From positions 236,289,741-236,353,740 of the forward strand of contig CM041465.1 in assembly GCA_023213395.1 (NCBI GenBank): a DNA stretch of 64,000 bases, written 5' to 3'. This DNA comes from Cycas panzhihuaensis. Lineage: Eukaryota > Cycadophyta. The notes under the pieces were generated by a model. That model was given only the letters and a program-made list of their open reading frames with translations, had not been told where the DNA came from and searched no databases. A program made the position numbers and the translations under genes. Each line of letters opens with the position of its first letter. Position 1 is the first letter of the stretch. Positions 43,681-56,188 of the stretch are shown one piece after another.

Positions 43681-44080
43681 ACAAAGTGATACCACATTTT
43701 ATGCTTATCATGGAATGATAGTCATATGTGCCTATTATGGCACCTAATTATTTATTGTGAGTTGATTCCCCCTTTGGGTAACCCCCATAAGGGTATTTTA
43801 CTTCCCCATTACTCTAAACTAGCTTTAGAACTTTGGCATAAGTATATACTATCATCCATCAATCTTACCTCCAAAAGTAACACAAAAACTTTTTAAGTTG
43901 TCAAAGAATGCATGTTGTGTATGCATTAAGTGTCATCTATGTGATGAAACAAACTAAATACATATAATTCCAATGGCTTATATATAAACACAACATGACC
44001 AATATACAAATATGAATCAAAATGTAGGAGCTCAAATTATGCCCCCCTTCCCCCCTAACCTATATATATATATATATATA
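43681..44080. other. E4 spacer ending in a (TA)n run
   Basis: No gene seen. 44061-44080 is (TA)10 abutting the copia LTR; C2 probably inserted at or next to this run. Confidence 0.5.
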
Positions 44081-44732
44081 TGTTGAGAATACAAGGTCCC
44101 AAACTTTAAACCACCACAAGATCTAAACTATTTTGCAACTAGTTATAGGAATCAAAACTAAGATTTAACATGCAAGTTCTAAAATCAGAGATAATACAAT
44201 AACATCAAGATACAAGCTAAACATCACATATGCACCTGATATAACGTGGTAAAACCCTGATAGTGTGCTAGGGAAACATCCACACAGGAAAGGTATCGAT
44301 CTTTATTGTTGTAGAATGGAGAAATAGTAAATCTTAGTAGCAGAGTGCTCTCAGGAACAACAACCAGCCACCACCCTCATCATAGTATATTACATTTCAT
44401 ACAACATAATAAGAAAAGCCCTAAAACAGGCTACATGAGAGGGACATCCAAGGCATGAATCTCAACTATAGAATCTAGGGCATTTGTATCGAATGACCCT
44501 GATTCTCTTTACATTTTAATAAGGTTTACAGGGCTAATTATTTGGGTCAGGGGCTATCACCCCTGAACCCCCTCTTAGCGGGGGGCGTTCCACACCCCCC
44601 CCCCCCAACACCTCCTGACCAAGGGGGGCTCCTATCCTCCTTGGAAACCCTTAAGAAAGATTAGGAGGGGAAACTACATCGAAAACATGCCAAAATTTTA
44701 GCCTTAAATGATTGTTATCACAATACCCAACA
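44081..44732 (-). repeat. C2 3' LTR and PPT
   Basis: TGTTGAGAATAC to ATACCCAACA on the plus strand. A purine-rich PPT (minus-strand TTGTCAAGGTGAAGAT) adjoins at 44733-44748. Contains a C12 run (44597-44608), like the poly-C in C1. Confidence 0.88.
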
Positions 44733-44748
44733 ATCTTCACCTTGACAA

Positions 44749-46110
44749 TAATTTACCTGGCACCTTTCCTGGACCCTTCATCATCTTTTCTGTAAGCCAA
44801 GAGAAGTCAAATACCATTTGAACTTCTCTATTGGTACTGATTTTATGAATATATCAGCATAATTCTGATTAGTATTAATCTTCTCAAGTGCCACTCCACC
44901 TACTTCCATAACCTGTCTAACAAAATGGTACTTAAGAGCAATATGCTTTATTCTACTGTGATAAGCTGGATTCTTGGCTAAGTAAATGGCATTTTGACTG
45001 TCACAAAATACCTTTATATCTTTTTGTCTCCTTCCAAGCTCAACAAATAGACCCTGTAACCAGATTGCTTCTTTACAAGCATGTGCTATAGTAACATATT
45101 CAGCTTCTATGGTTGACAGTACAATTATGTTATGCAATTTGGACATCCAACTAACTGGACCATTTGCAAGAGTGAAAACATAACCTGAAGTAGACTTTCT
45201 TTTGTATAAATCTCCTGTAAAGTCAAAATCAACATATCCATAAACCTAATTACTTGCACCTCCAAAGGTGATGTAATAGTCACTTGTGCCTCTTAAGTAC
45301 CGAAGCACCCATTTCATTATTACCCAATGTTCTTTCTCTAGATTTGCCATAAACCTGCTAACTATACCGACTGCATGTGAAATATTAGGACTTGTAGATA
45401 TCATGGTATACATCAAACTTCCTACTGCACTGGCATAAGGCACATGAGACATATAAACCTTTTCTTCTTTACTACTAAGACTCATATTCGAAGAAAGCTT
45501 GAAGTGGGAAGCCAATGGGATACTCACTGATTTCACATTTTCCATACTAAACCTGGTTAGCACCTTCTCCACATATTTCTGCTATGATAACTATAGCTTA
45601 CCATTTTTCCTATCTCTATGTAGCTCCATGCCTAAGATTTATTTTGTAGCTCCTAGATCCTTTATATCAAAAGTCCTAGCCAGTTGAGCCTTTAGCTTAT
45701 TGATTTCTTCCATGCTCTTGCTTGCAACCAGCATGTCATCAACATATAGTACCAAGATAATGAATAAGTCATTGTCTATAAATTTAAAGTAAATATAATA
45801 ATCGCTTCTTTTGAAATTTTAGCTCTCCATGAAGGCATCAAACTTCTTGTACCACTACCTAGGTGATTGCTTTAGGCCATACAATGATTTCCTGAGCCTG
45901 CAAACAAGTCTTTTTCTACCATCCTGTACAAACCCTTCTGGTTAATCCATATAGATCTCCTCATCTAAATCTCCATGTAGAAAAGTTATTTTTACATCTA
46001 ACTGCTCCAACTCCAAATCAAGAGAAGCTACTATTACTAACAACACTCGAATTGAAACAAGTTTGACAACTGGGGAAAAGATCTCATGAAAGCCAATACC
46101 TACTTTCTAT
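44749..46110 (-). pseudogene. C2 RT (3' part) and RNase H
   Basis: RT from GFHEIFSPVVKLVSI onward, with LEQLDVKITFLHGDLDEEIY, an intact YVDD at 45735-45746, then MENVKSVSIPLASHFKLS, YASAVGSLMYTM and HWVIMKWVLRYLRGTSDYY. RNase H is open for 121 codons to its natural stop: SKLHNIIVLSTIEAEYVTIA, KVFCDSQNAIYLAKNP, YHSRIKHIALKYHFVRQVM. The C-terminus LTSLGLQKR is complete. Upstream pol is gone at the junction with the inverted LTR. Better preserved than C1. Confidence 0.88.
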
Positions 46111-46119
46111 ACATAGCTT

Positions 46120-46633
46120 TGGGGGTCTTTGGGAGGTGGAACACCCACCGCTAAGAGGGGTTTAGGTGACCCACACCCAAAAAATTAGCCCTATAAACCA
46201 TATTAAAATGTAAAAAGAATCAGGGTCATTTGATACATATACCCTAGATTCTATGGCTGAGATTTATGCCTTGGATGTCCCTCTCATGTAGCCCGATTTA
46301 GGGCTTTTTCTTATGTAATGTAATGTACTGTGATGAGGGTGGCGACTGGTTGTTGTTCCCGAGAGCACTCTACTACTAAGATGTATTGTTTCTCCATTCT
46401 ACAGTAATAAAGATCGATACCTTTCCTATGTGGATGTTTCCCTAGCACACTGCTAGGGTTTTACCATATTATATCGGGTGCATATATGATGTTTGGCTTT
46501 CATTTTCATGTTATTGTATAATCTCTAATTTTAGAACTTGCATGTAATTTTAAGTTTTAATTTCTGTAACTAGTTATAAGAATGCAATTGATCTTGGTGA
46601 CGATTAAAGGGTTGGGACCTTGTATTCTCAACA
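46120..46633 (+). repeat. Partial copia LTR in inverted orientation
   Basis: Reverse complement of most of 44081-44732, lacking about 130 bp at the U3 end. The 3' end TTCTCAACA is exact. Either the remains of another copia copy or an inversion product. Confidence 0.82.
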
Positions 46634-47928
46634 TTGAAAGAGATGATAGGTCACACTCAAAGGGCATCTACACATTAGAACATAGGTTTGGGGACCCATG
46701 AATAGCAGTTAAGACCTTTCTTTTGGGTGAAGACCTTCTAGGATTTGGATTGGGCAAGGGCATCCTTGGTTTACTAAGTAACCTAAGGGAGAGCTCTCCT
46801 ATTGTAATGGTGAAAGAAAGTCCCTCCTCCAGAGAGGAGGTAAGGGAGAAAGGGTAGTTCCTTACAAAGTGGGAACCTAAAAACAAGGGAAAGGAGTGGT
46901 TTATTGGGGGGTAAAAGGAGATCTGATGTATGTAGGAACCAAATCTGAAAGATAAGATTATTAGAAGGTCATGTTTGGGGTTGCATAAAGGGTATGCCTT
47001 TAAGGTTTGAGCTAAATGTAAGGCTTGCTCAACTATGCTAAGAGTTTAAATTGTATCCTTTATTCCAACTATGAGATGGAGTGGCAAAGAGACCAAGATA
47101 TTGGTTTTGGAAAATAATGTAAATAAATAACAAGACTCTCTCTCTCTCCTAGCCTCACTCTCTTTTTCTTTTATCTAAAGAAAGTTGATTTAAGGGAGAG
47201 GGTAAAGAAGAGAAAATACATAAATGACTTATACGAGCTTTTTCTTTTGATGCAAGAAACAAGATGTCTTCAACCAAACTTATACTTTCCTAACTTTACC
47301 CTTGTACACATGCATGCATGTAGGATACAAAAAGACAATGACAAGGAAGGAAAAGTTATTTTATTGGTTTACTCTCTTCTTTCCTAGAAAGAAAAAAGGA
47401 TGTACCTACTTAGACCATTTTCCTATGCTTATGTAAACAAGGAAGACAAGGAATACCTTTGTGATCTTTACGTGGAAAGGGAGAAATAAGAGATAAGAAT
47501 GCAATCGTATGTATATTCCTCTTATGTTCCCTTCCTATGAGTGCAAGCATGCAAATGGTAGGCTACAATCCTCATGCAAGCATAAGAAAATTCCTTTTTG
47601 GGAAGAGGGGGGAGACAAAAGGAGAGAGAGTTGTAAGGGGTGCACCAGGAAGTATGTCGGTTAGTGAGGTGTCACACTATTCTTCTCACCTTTTCTCTTG
47701 TTTGTAGCTTTATGCTCCAAGACATGATGGGTGTCATAGATGAAGCCATGGGAGGGGCTTCCTTACCTTCCCCAAAGTATTTATGTAATAAGAAACTTGA
47801 AAAGAGAAATCAAGGAAAAATAAATACCCAAAAGGAGAGATGTACCTCTTTATTGTGATGCAACCTTGCTTGCTTGGGAGAAGCCTTATCCTTTGTCCAA
47901 GTGAAACCTTTCAACAACAAATGAGTGC

Positions 47929-47963
<35 letters not shown>

Positions 47964-49766
47964 GGAATGTGTGTGTGCCTTGTTAAAGTGGAGATGAAGT
48001 TTACTTTATATCCCAAAAGAGAGAAATGAAACAATATGTGACTTTTCCTTTATACGCGATAATGTCTCATAAAAATCCTTGGGAGAAAAAGGGGGATTTG
48101 AAAGTGAAGGAGAAGTTAGCCTCAGAATGGCTAGCTTTCATAAATGAGTCACCTCCTATATGCTCAGGTACTGCATAGGCATATTAGATGGAAATCAAGA
48201 GCTTTAAGAAACTTGGAATCAAAATAACTTGTAAGAAATTCTAAACATTGCAAAAGTTGTAAATATTACAAAGTTTGCAAAGCATGAAAAAAATATATAT
48301 ATTATTAAGGGAAGGGCCAAATCATAGAGATTATTAATAAATAATATATTTATCAGTTGAATGTAAGCATTACAAGTGTTATGAATGTTGTAATCAAGAG
48401 TGAGACCCATGCCCAAGGGGATACCCTAGCTTGTAGAGTAGATGTAGTGTAGGAGACCTTGAGAAGTAGGGGGTTGCCCTTGAAGATATGGTATTAGGAG
48501 TTGAAACTCTAGCCATTTGCTCCTCTTTCCCTTCTCACAGGTGTCCTAAATCCATATAACTATTAGCTAAAAAGGACCCAAGGGTTTGAGGGTGAGAACC
48601 AATATGGAAAAGAAGCTTTTACCTCCCTTTAGCTATCAAAAGTGGAGTAAAAATATGTTCCAAAGCATCTAATTAAGAGATGCAACTAATGAAATAAACT
48701 TGTTGAAGGAAGAGAAGTAGAAAAGGACTTATTTTTAGCCACAAAAATTAGACAAACCAAGTGTCACCTCGTAGACCAAGCATGGAGAGTTAGGAACCCT
48801 ACTTCTAGGGTGAAGAAAGGCTCCTTTATGAGAGAAGAAAGACCTTGAAGTTTTGAGATCTTACTACTGTTGCTTGGATGAGCACTAGCAGAAGAGAATC
48901 CTATTGGGAAAGGCCTAGTTTAGACTTGTAAATTATGGTTTTTCCCTTGCTAAGCTTGGAGGATGAGGAAAAGAGATAAAGTAGGAGAAGAGAGGTATTT
49001 TTTGTTCATGAGAGAGAGCAAAATAAATTTGAAATTAGGTTTTTATGTCCTAATTAGGCTTTTTGAGTGATTAGGGTGTAGTCTAGGCAGGAAAAAGTGC
49101 TCTACCATGTGTCAATTTGGCAATAAATGTAAAATTAGCCATTATCTAGTAGTGGAAGATTATGGACTATTGCCCCATAGCAAACTTCATGGTATCATGA
49201 TTATTGACATGGTACCACAAATATTGTCATGGTATGAGAGAAACATAGGAAAACATTAAAAGGAAACCTAAGAAATCCCCAAATGATCAGTCTTGGGGTG
49301 AAAGAGTGGGCTTTTCTAGACTAGTAAGGGTCTTAAGGGACTCTAGGCAGTGGTGGGACCTTCTAACTATACAAAAAGGTGAACAAACAAGCCCCAATGA
49401 GAGTGCAAAAGCATACAAATGGAGAAATAAGCCAAAAGGATATCTTAAGGACCATGTATGAGGCCAAAAGTAAGTCAATAATGAGCTGTAGGAGCTCCCA
49501 AGTACTCGAGAGTGCTAGGAGGTGTCTTTTGGGGCTATGTAGTACCATAAGATGATGGTCTTGAGTTGTCATAGGCTAGATCGTAGTCACTGGAACAAAG
49601 TAGGGAAGCAAACCAAGCATCAAAACATCCTATGTAACAATGTCACACCAATGAAACCACAAAGCATCTCACCACACCATAAAGTGAATAGGGTGAAGGG
49701 TAGAGATGTATACCTATGCTTATTTAAAAAGTGTTATCCATATCTATTCTTAATAGTTGGGAAACA
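46634..49766 (-). repeat. E5 3' LTR
   Basis: Minus-strand start TGTTTCCCAAC. TATA-like ACATAAAA (49041-49048) lies 718 bp in. The leader has GAGAAGTTAGCCTCAGAATGG as in E2. The U5 end (GGGTCACTC / AAGGGCATC block) matches E2 near 6330. The outer end is missing. Confidence 0.8.
47932..47962. repeat. (AT)n microsatellite
   Basis: About 15 AT dinucleotides inside the E5 3' LTR. Confidence 0.95.
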
Positions 49767-49776
49767 CTACCACTTT
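49767..49776 (-). other. E5 polypurine tract
   Basis: AAAGTGGTAG on the minus strand immediately before TGTTTCC. The best preserved of the three PPT sites. Confidence 0.5.
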
Positions 49777-50429
49777 GGAAGTAAAGACTCATCACTTGGG
49801 AGCATCTTGTGATGGCAAATGCTATCAACACAAAAGTGTCAGTATCATTTACCAATGTAATTGTGTCGTTGTCCAAGGGGAGTGGTGAGTGTTGCGATGG
49901 ATCACATGGATAGGAAAAGAAAAGGACTGGCATGGGGGATGCCCATATGTCACCCAAGAATGCAACATGAAAGAATGGGGGGATGAAGGGGGTTCCCTCA
50001 TCACCCACATGTGCAATTTGAGTGCTATACAGGGTAGTGGACACAATCAATAAGCAGATGTAAACCAAATATATATATATGAAAAGTCAATGTGTAGAAG
50101 CATCATGCCACGGGTGGTACAAAGGTAGAGTGAAGGATCAAAACTATGATCACCATAGTTTTACCTCATTAGTGACCTACTTTAGAGGTACAAGGATAAT
50201 CGTAATGAAAAAGGAGGACAGTCCAGACATCTGAATGACGAGCCAACCTATTAGGTTACTTAGGAAGGGTCATCCAGGAGGTGGAGATGACACTCAAAGA
50301 TGTGGCAAATAAGATTATCTACCTCAACATTCAGATCTTGGGGAGTGTTGGACATCCATGGAGGAAAAGAGAGATAATAGGGACCTAGCAGTCAAAGTAA
50401 GGGCTCTCAATTATGAGCAACACACTAGG
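49777..50429 (-). other. E5 segment between aRNH and PPT
   Basis: No gene; corresponds to 9161-9540 of E2 and 25531-25918 of E1. Confidence 0.5.
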
Positions 50430-50730
50430 TAAACTTGGTTAGTTGTGACATGATGATTTAGGAGTCATAATGGAGGATGATGGGTCCATGGTAAAAGTGA
50501 AGTACATCAATAAGGGCTTTAATAATAGCTATGTACTCAACCTCATTATTAGTAGCCTTAGGTATGTAGACTCTAGAGTGGATGTAATCATTTCCAGAGG
50601 GATTATGGAGGATCCATAAAGCTGCGAAAGGTCTAGGGTTGCCACAACTACCACCATTAGTGAAAATAAGCAACACCATGGTGAGAAGAAGGGAGTCTAG
50701 ATTGGATCGTAAAAGGAGTGGCGACAATAG
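50430..50730 (-). pseudogene. E5 archaeal-type RNase H (aRNH)
   Basis: LLIFTNGGSCGNPRPFAALW, with the first catalytic Asp changed to Asn. PKATNNEVEYIAIIKALIDV keeps the Glu and HYDS keeps the next Asp, followed by a stop. Located as in E2, 3' of the PMD gene. Confidence 0.8.
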
Positions 50731-51402
50731 TGTCAGGGTAGAGAAAAATATAGCAACGGGGCTATAACAGCTCAAAAGGGCTAGATATATTAGTCATGAG
50801 GAGATAAGAGAGCCCTAAAGGTAGGCTAGTAGGCTCGAGGAAGGTTTTCCAGTAGAAGGTTGAGAAAGAATTAGTAAATGTGCTTTGTTAATATCCTTGG
50901 GGGTCATAGAAGGGCCAATGAAGGCCTAGAAGAGAGGAGCTCTCCCTAAGAGCCTTATAGGCTTAAACCGGTAGTAGAAATGGATCCAAGATGCCAAATA
51001 AGCTAAAGGAGTATAAGCATAGGCATGTTTTAAAGAAGTACAAAAATTAAGATGAAAGGGCCTCTAGGGAGTTAGAGGGGTCCACCATAAATGCACTAAA
51101 AAGGGATAAAAGGGATCTGTAGGAGTGGAGTAGGGGTCAAACCCTAAATGCAAAAAGGATACGAACAAAAAATTAATCTTAAGAGATGTCATACTAAAGA
51201 AAATGGAGATGGTGCCTAGGGCAGCTCTGTGAATGAAAAGAGGTAAAAGGGTAAAAATAGGTTCCATTTTTGTTGGCCCCTCGAGAGATCTTAAGCCCTC
51301 CCTTCTGAGTAGTGAGGATTCACCACCCTGTGAGAGCACATACCAGCATATTTGACTATTAGATCAGAGCAAGGAGATAGTTGTTAAGACCGAGATAACA
51401 AG
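50731..51402. other. E5 spacer between aRNH and the PMD start
   Basis: No gene recognised. The position matching the TATA box of E2 (about 51230) has only TGAATGAAAAGAGG, so the PMD promoter has decayed here. Confidence 0.45.
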
Positions 51403-51426
51403 ATGACTACGATTAGACCAGATCTA

Positions 51427-51910
51427 GTAAGTGGATTATACCTTAACCCTTCCATTTTATTATTTCTATTGAATGTCATTTTTATAAGTTTTAGGCCCCA
51501 TAAGGGCCATGGGGATCCCCCTAGAGCTCACCAGAGGCCTAAGGAGGGAGAGGACTAGGGTATTAGGTAGCCCTCATCCCAATGGACTGAGCTAGACCTC
51601 TCTAGATAAAAAATTTAGATTTTTAAGGCCACCCCCTTTTGGGGGTACCCAACCCATGACATTTTTCATAGTCTTAGTAAAAGTATCTGATGGGGCCCGA
51701 GAGTACATAATTTCTTAGTGGGGCCTACATCAATATCTACGATACCACAAATATTAACATGGGGAAGAGGCCACCTGGGGGGAAAATAATAAAAATGGCT
51801 AGACTGGATGGATTTACTCTATTTGAGGGAGCTCCAACCATCCAGAGGGAGGGTGATACATGGTGATGAGGTGCAAATAGGTTTCTAGCTAATGATTTGG
51901 TGTTTATAAG
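51427..51910 (+). other. E5 PMD gene, predicted intron 1
   Basis: 484 nt, donor CTA|GTAAGT (consensus), acceptor TTTATAAG. Confidence 0.6.
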
Positions 51911-53114
51911 CTGCTCTTATGGTTGATAATCATGAGAACATAGGGATGGCAATGATGAGCTTTATAGAAATGATGACCAGATAGGAAAGGACTACTCTAT
52001 AGTGTTACAAGCTATTGAAGGTGATTAGGACCCCATAATACATGTCAAATAAGTGACTACTAATCAACATTCTGTCCCATTAGGACAAGAGTAGGCACAT
52101 GTTTCATCTCTCACAGGTGGGGGATGTCACTATCATGCCTAAGGATATTCATAGGATCTTGGGGGTGCCAACTGGAGGTACACTTGCTTTAGTAGGCACT
52201 CTACATAGCACTGACACTACTCACAAGGAAGCAGCCAGGATTTTTATAGGGAGGAGTTGATGGGATCAGTGAGGAGTATCAGTTCAGGCTATTGTACTTT
52301 CTAGAATTCCTCAAGTAAGGAAACTCATTACATTGGCTATTCTATTCCAGATATCCTAAAAATAAAACTACAGAGACATTCCTGGAAGCTAGATGCTAAT
52401 GATTAGGTGGTGTGAGACTAGGGAGAGGTTTGACTAGGCTGCTTTGATAGAAGTGAACATAGTAGCATAGTTGGACAAGATCAGAGCAATTGGAAGAGAA
52501 GGCTTTTCATATTGCATGATGCTTTAGTGCTAGTTTTTTTTATCACTTTGGGCCAGTAGCACCACCAGGAGGGCCTCATCCCATATCATCTAGGGCTCTG
52601 ATAGTTCACCGATGGCAGGTCAAGTTTAAGGGCACCGAGGACTAGGTATATGTGAGGCATTCTATACTAGCCATATTGTTAGATATCCTCACCCTTACAA
52701 ACTACATAGTAGACCCATATTGAGCGATCCAATGGGAGAGCAACGATGAGGGAGAAGATCTAGGGGACAAGCCTAATGAGGGAGGTGATGAGGATGGTGG
52801 TGATGGTAGAGATAGAGCAGGGCCATCTAGGCCAGCAAGAGGAGAGGTAGGGCTACCAAGACTAGTAGGAAGAGAGGGAGCTATAGGTAGATTTTCAATA
52901 GTAGTTATGGCCATGGTGGAGATGACAAAGGTAACGATAGTTGTAGCAGATCAAGGGATCCATGGAGAGGAGGAAGTAGAGGGAGGAGATGCCCTAGTAG
53001 CCTATGAGGCAGGCAAGGAGGTAATGTCAGGGGTCAAGGAGGTAGAGGTGGTGGTAGAGGGGGTTGTAGTAGAGGAAGAGATCGTCCGAGAAAAGGAGCC
53101 AGTCTTCCCAGGAG

Positions 53115-53238
53115 ATGAGACTCTACCTTGACTTTAGCTTTCATTTGATCATTCACTACTTCATTAGATGATTATACTTATATTTTGATGCTTTTAGATA
53201 TCCTTTTGGACTGATAGATGGTATGCATGGCTTGGTAG
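53115..53238 (+). other. E5 PMD gene, predicted intron 2
   Basis: 124 nt. The donor now reads ATGAGAC where E1 and E2 have GTGAGA; acceptor CTTGGTAG. The phase 1 join PG/G is preserved. Confidence 0.6.
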
Positions 53239-53871
53239 GAGATTCTAAGATGGTGAGGCCGCTGGAGGTAGTAGTTGATAAGTTATTCATTCCCATAGGT
53301 CTACGAGGAGGGACAACCTCCCATTATGGAGAGTGAGGAGCCTCGATCGATGGGGCCACACACAATAACATTTACCCCTTTGATCCAAGCTAGAGACACA
53401 TGGGCAGCAGAGTCCCAAGAGCTCCATGCAAGGGTTAGACAGCTGAAAGGCACCCAGGATGGTCTACAGGTAGAGAGGAACCAGATGATGGTGGACATGG
53501 ATGCTCTACAGGGCTAGATATGAGGGTTGGAGGCCTAGCTAAGAGGAGCAAGAGGTGATACTGAGAGTTGGATCCAATTTATCATGCTAAAAGAGAGGCT
53601 TCATGGGGAAGAGAGGGAGTGAGACCATCTTACAGTCGAGAGGGATTACATCATAGTTGAGAGGGACTACCTCCAAGACCAGTATGACCAACTGGTTGAC
53701 CAGGTAACAACTAGGTCATCACATAGTAGGATGTATACAACCATGACAACACAAAGGAGACCCAGGGATGAGGAAAGCAAGGCAGGGACCTTGCAGTAGT
53801 GTCAAAGGAGCCTAAGAGGGATGTGGTCCCCCAGTAAAGGATCTAATAGATAACAGGATGATACCCCCTAA

Positions 53872-54646
53872 GGACATGGCATCCAGGAGTTTTGTACATT
53901 ATGTATTGTGATAAGAAGGCTTCAGACCTCTAGGGATTTTTCACTACATGTATACATATGATTGTACTCCTCCTTGTAAAGATTATGGCTTCCTAGGGCA
54001 TATTACCTAGATGATGTACCATATGATTATGATATACCATATGATTTTGTATATATATAGCAAGGGGACCCATTGGTACCCTATTTTGATACATGATGAT
54101 GTTGTTTATGTCCACGATGCTATTATTTTATTTGTTATATAGTGTATTTATCTGTATGATATATAGAGATGGATTAACATGAGCATATATGGATATGGGT
54201 GCACAAATGCTTGAGGTATTATACATTTAGATAGATTTGATTTGATTATTATGTTATGGTTTTATTGTATTATATATAAGGGATACTCACGAGCTCCCTT
54301 TCATTTAATGCCACACTTGTACTAGGCACACACATGCACCACATATACAGATGATAATTACATATGAAGCTAGGAGAGAGCACCACACATGTTCCTTAGA
54401 GGGAGCATGATAAGTATACAAAGGAAGCACTAGTGAGGCATGGATACCCAAACAAAAGGACCTAGGTTGGGAAGCAACTCCATGCTCGGAAGCGAAGGAG
54501 GTTTGCTTATCCAACTAGGAAATGAGAGGGTCTGCGTCAGAAAGGAGACAAAAGGATACAAAACTGATAACAAAATCCAAAGGATGGAAGATCACTCTAA
54601 ATAATCATTGCACCTTTGATTAGGAGGAGCAACAATATGCTTAGAG
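53872..54646 (+). other. E5 PMD 3' flank and spacer
   Basis: Homologous to 13237-13960 of E2 (shared CAGACCTCTAGGGAT, TGTACTCCTCC and CTTCC blocks). No gene. Confidence 0.5.
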
Positions 54647-54669
54647 TGGTAGTTTAGGCTCATTTCAGA
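54647..54669 (-). repeat. Post-integrase motif, single copy (E5)
   Basis: Minus strand TCTGAAATGAGCCTAAACTA, near the integrase end. Confidence 0.55.
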
Positions 54670-55790
54670 GTGAGAGAGAGGGTTTGAGGTAATCATGGAG
54701 ATACTTGAGCTTGAAGATATAGTCCCTTGGATAGGTGATCATGGAGATACTTGAGCTTAAGGATGTGGTCCCTTGGATTTAGAGGGTGAGGACGGAGATA
54801 TCTGACATATGTTCTTCGTGCCCTAGCCTTGGAGGAGAGGTTTTCTTGGTAAGCCATCAAGCGTTTCTCATCCAAGGCTTTGAGGTCAAGTAGGTAGGTT
54901 TGGTGACATAATTCCTTATTGACAAGACCTTGAAGAGAAGCTTGTAAGGAAGGGATTTCAACTTCCAAAGGAAGGACCGCTTCAATCCCATACATAAGGG
55001 AGAACAGGGTCATCCCTATAGCCATGTGAATGGAAGTGTGATAGCCCACAAAGTAGAAGAGAGTTGGAGGTGCCAATCCCTTTGGGATTAAGTAATTATT
55101 TTCTTTAAGATGTTAATGAGGATTTTATTAAAGGATTCTATTTGGCCATTGGCCTGGGGCTAATAGGGAGATGAGGTCTTGTGGGATATCTTAAACTTCC
55201 CATAAAGCTCATCCATCTCCTTATTGCAAAAAGGAGTGCCATTATCTGTGATTAGGACATCTAGGACTCCAAATCGATAGATAATATGCTGATAGATAAA
55301 AATGGCTATAATCTTGTTAGTTGTGGATGATAATGGGACCTATTTAGACCATTTGGTAAAGTACTATGTCATGGTTAAAATGAACTTATGTTGCAATAAG
55401 GAAGGTGGAGTTATGGCTTTGATAAGGTCTAATCCCCATTAGAAAAAAGGCCATAGGGAAATGATGGGATGTAGGGCCTCAGAAGGTGAGTGGATGACAT
55501 TCGCACACTCTTGGCACCTCTAACATTGCAACACATAGGCATGGGAATCTTTAAAGAGGGACAAGCAGTAGTATCCCATGGGCAAGATTCTTTAGGCCAT
55601 GGATTAGCCCCCAAAATGAACTCCACAAATGCCATTGTGGCATTCACAAAGGATTTGCTTCACTTCATCAGGGTTAAAAAAGTGAAGAAGGACCCCATCA
55701 AAAGATCTCTTGTACAACACCCCTTCCAAAAGGAAAGATTACCTAATGGTAGCCCTAACTCGTGACTTCACCTTATCGCTAGTGTTAGGA
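54670..55790 (-). pseudogene. E5 integrase (broken)
   Basis: C-terminal part open for 127 codons: IEAVLPLEVEIPSLQASLQG, NKELCHQTYLLDLKALDEKR, YLRPHPLNPRDHILKLKYL. Upstream are a DDE core with LITDNGTPFCNKEMDEL in a broken frame and an N-terminal zinc region (NATMAFVEF area). Same family as the E1 and E2 integrases. Confidence 0.82.
54692..54778 (-). repeat. 41-bp tandem duplication in the E5 integrase end
   Basis: 54692-54732 and 54738-54778 are direct copies with three differences, separated by five bases. The duplication disrupts the C-terminal integrase frame. Confidence 0.85.
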
Positions 55791-55939
55791 TGGTACTACT
55801 ATTGGATAAGATATTGTACAATGTCCCCATACCATTAACTAGTGGCTAATGGATGGAGTCATGAGTCTTGAATGGTCAAGATAGCCTTATTGGGTAAGGA
55901 ATCATCAACTAGAAGGTTCAAAGGATTAGGAATAGGGGT

Positions 55940-56188
55940 ATTAGCTAATTGCTCAGTAACCACCATTCCTTTCTTCGATTTCTTATTAATGATTTTGAGG
56001 TCATAATCTTAAAGGAAGATAACCCATTTACTTGTCCTTTTAGTCAAGTCAGATTGAGTCAAAAGATACCTCAAGGGACCAGATTACATGATCACATGAG
56101 TGGTATTGTAGTGTATAAGCTTCTTAGTTACATCGACTGAGGCTAAGCATTCCTTCTCAGCTGGGGAATAACTAAGCTCAACTGCAAC
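55940..56188 (-). pseudogene. E5 RNase H remnant
   Basis: VAVELSYSPAEKECLASVDV and TKKLIHYNTTHVIM, then a degraded LQDYDLKIINKKSKKGMV-like block. Starts exactly at the LTR border; the catalytic N-terminal half is deleted. Confidence 0.75.

Larger units (their letters stand above)
44081..46633 (-). mobile_element. C2: 5'-truncated copia copy joined to an inverted LTR
   Basis: Same copia family as C1. From the left: a complete minus-oriented 3' LTR (652 bp), RNase H and RT, then a break at about 46110 and a plus-oriented partial LTR ending TTCTCAACA at 46633. Gag, protease, integrase and the normal 5' LTR are missing. The flanking pentamers (ATATA, TTGAA) do not match. Confidence 0.82.
51403..53871 (+). 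pseudogene. E5 antisense plant-mobile-domain gene (3 exons, broken)
   Basis: Exon 1 (51403-51426) encodes MTTIRPDL, then GTAAGT. Exon 2 (51911-53114) shows VDNHENIGMAMMSFIEMM, HMFHLSQVGDVTIMPKDIHR with ILGVP, RWQVKFKGTED and YIVDPY. A Gly/Asp/Glu/Val-rich linker follows (VEVVVEGVVVEEEIVREKEP). Exon 3 (53239-53871) shows ARDTWAAESQELHARVRQLK and repeated ERDYI/ERDYL heptad-like units, a likely coiled coil. It ends in a DDTP block and TAA. Exon 1 length, intron sites and phases agree with E2. Stops and one deletion at the start of exon 2 break it. Confidence 0.78.

Noticed and set aside
44076-46638. Target duplication for C2
   Set aside because: ATATA on the left and TTGAA on the right do not match; the copy is rearranged.
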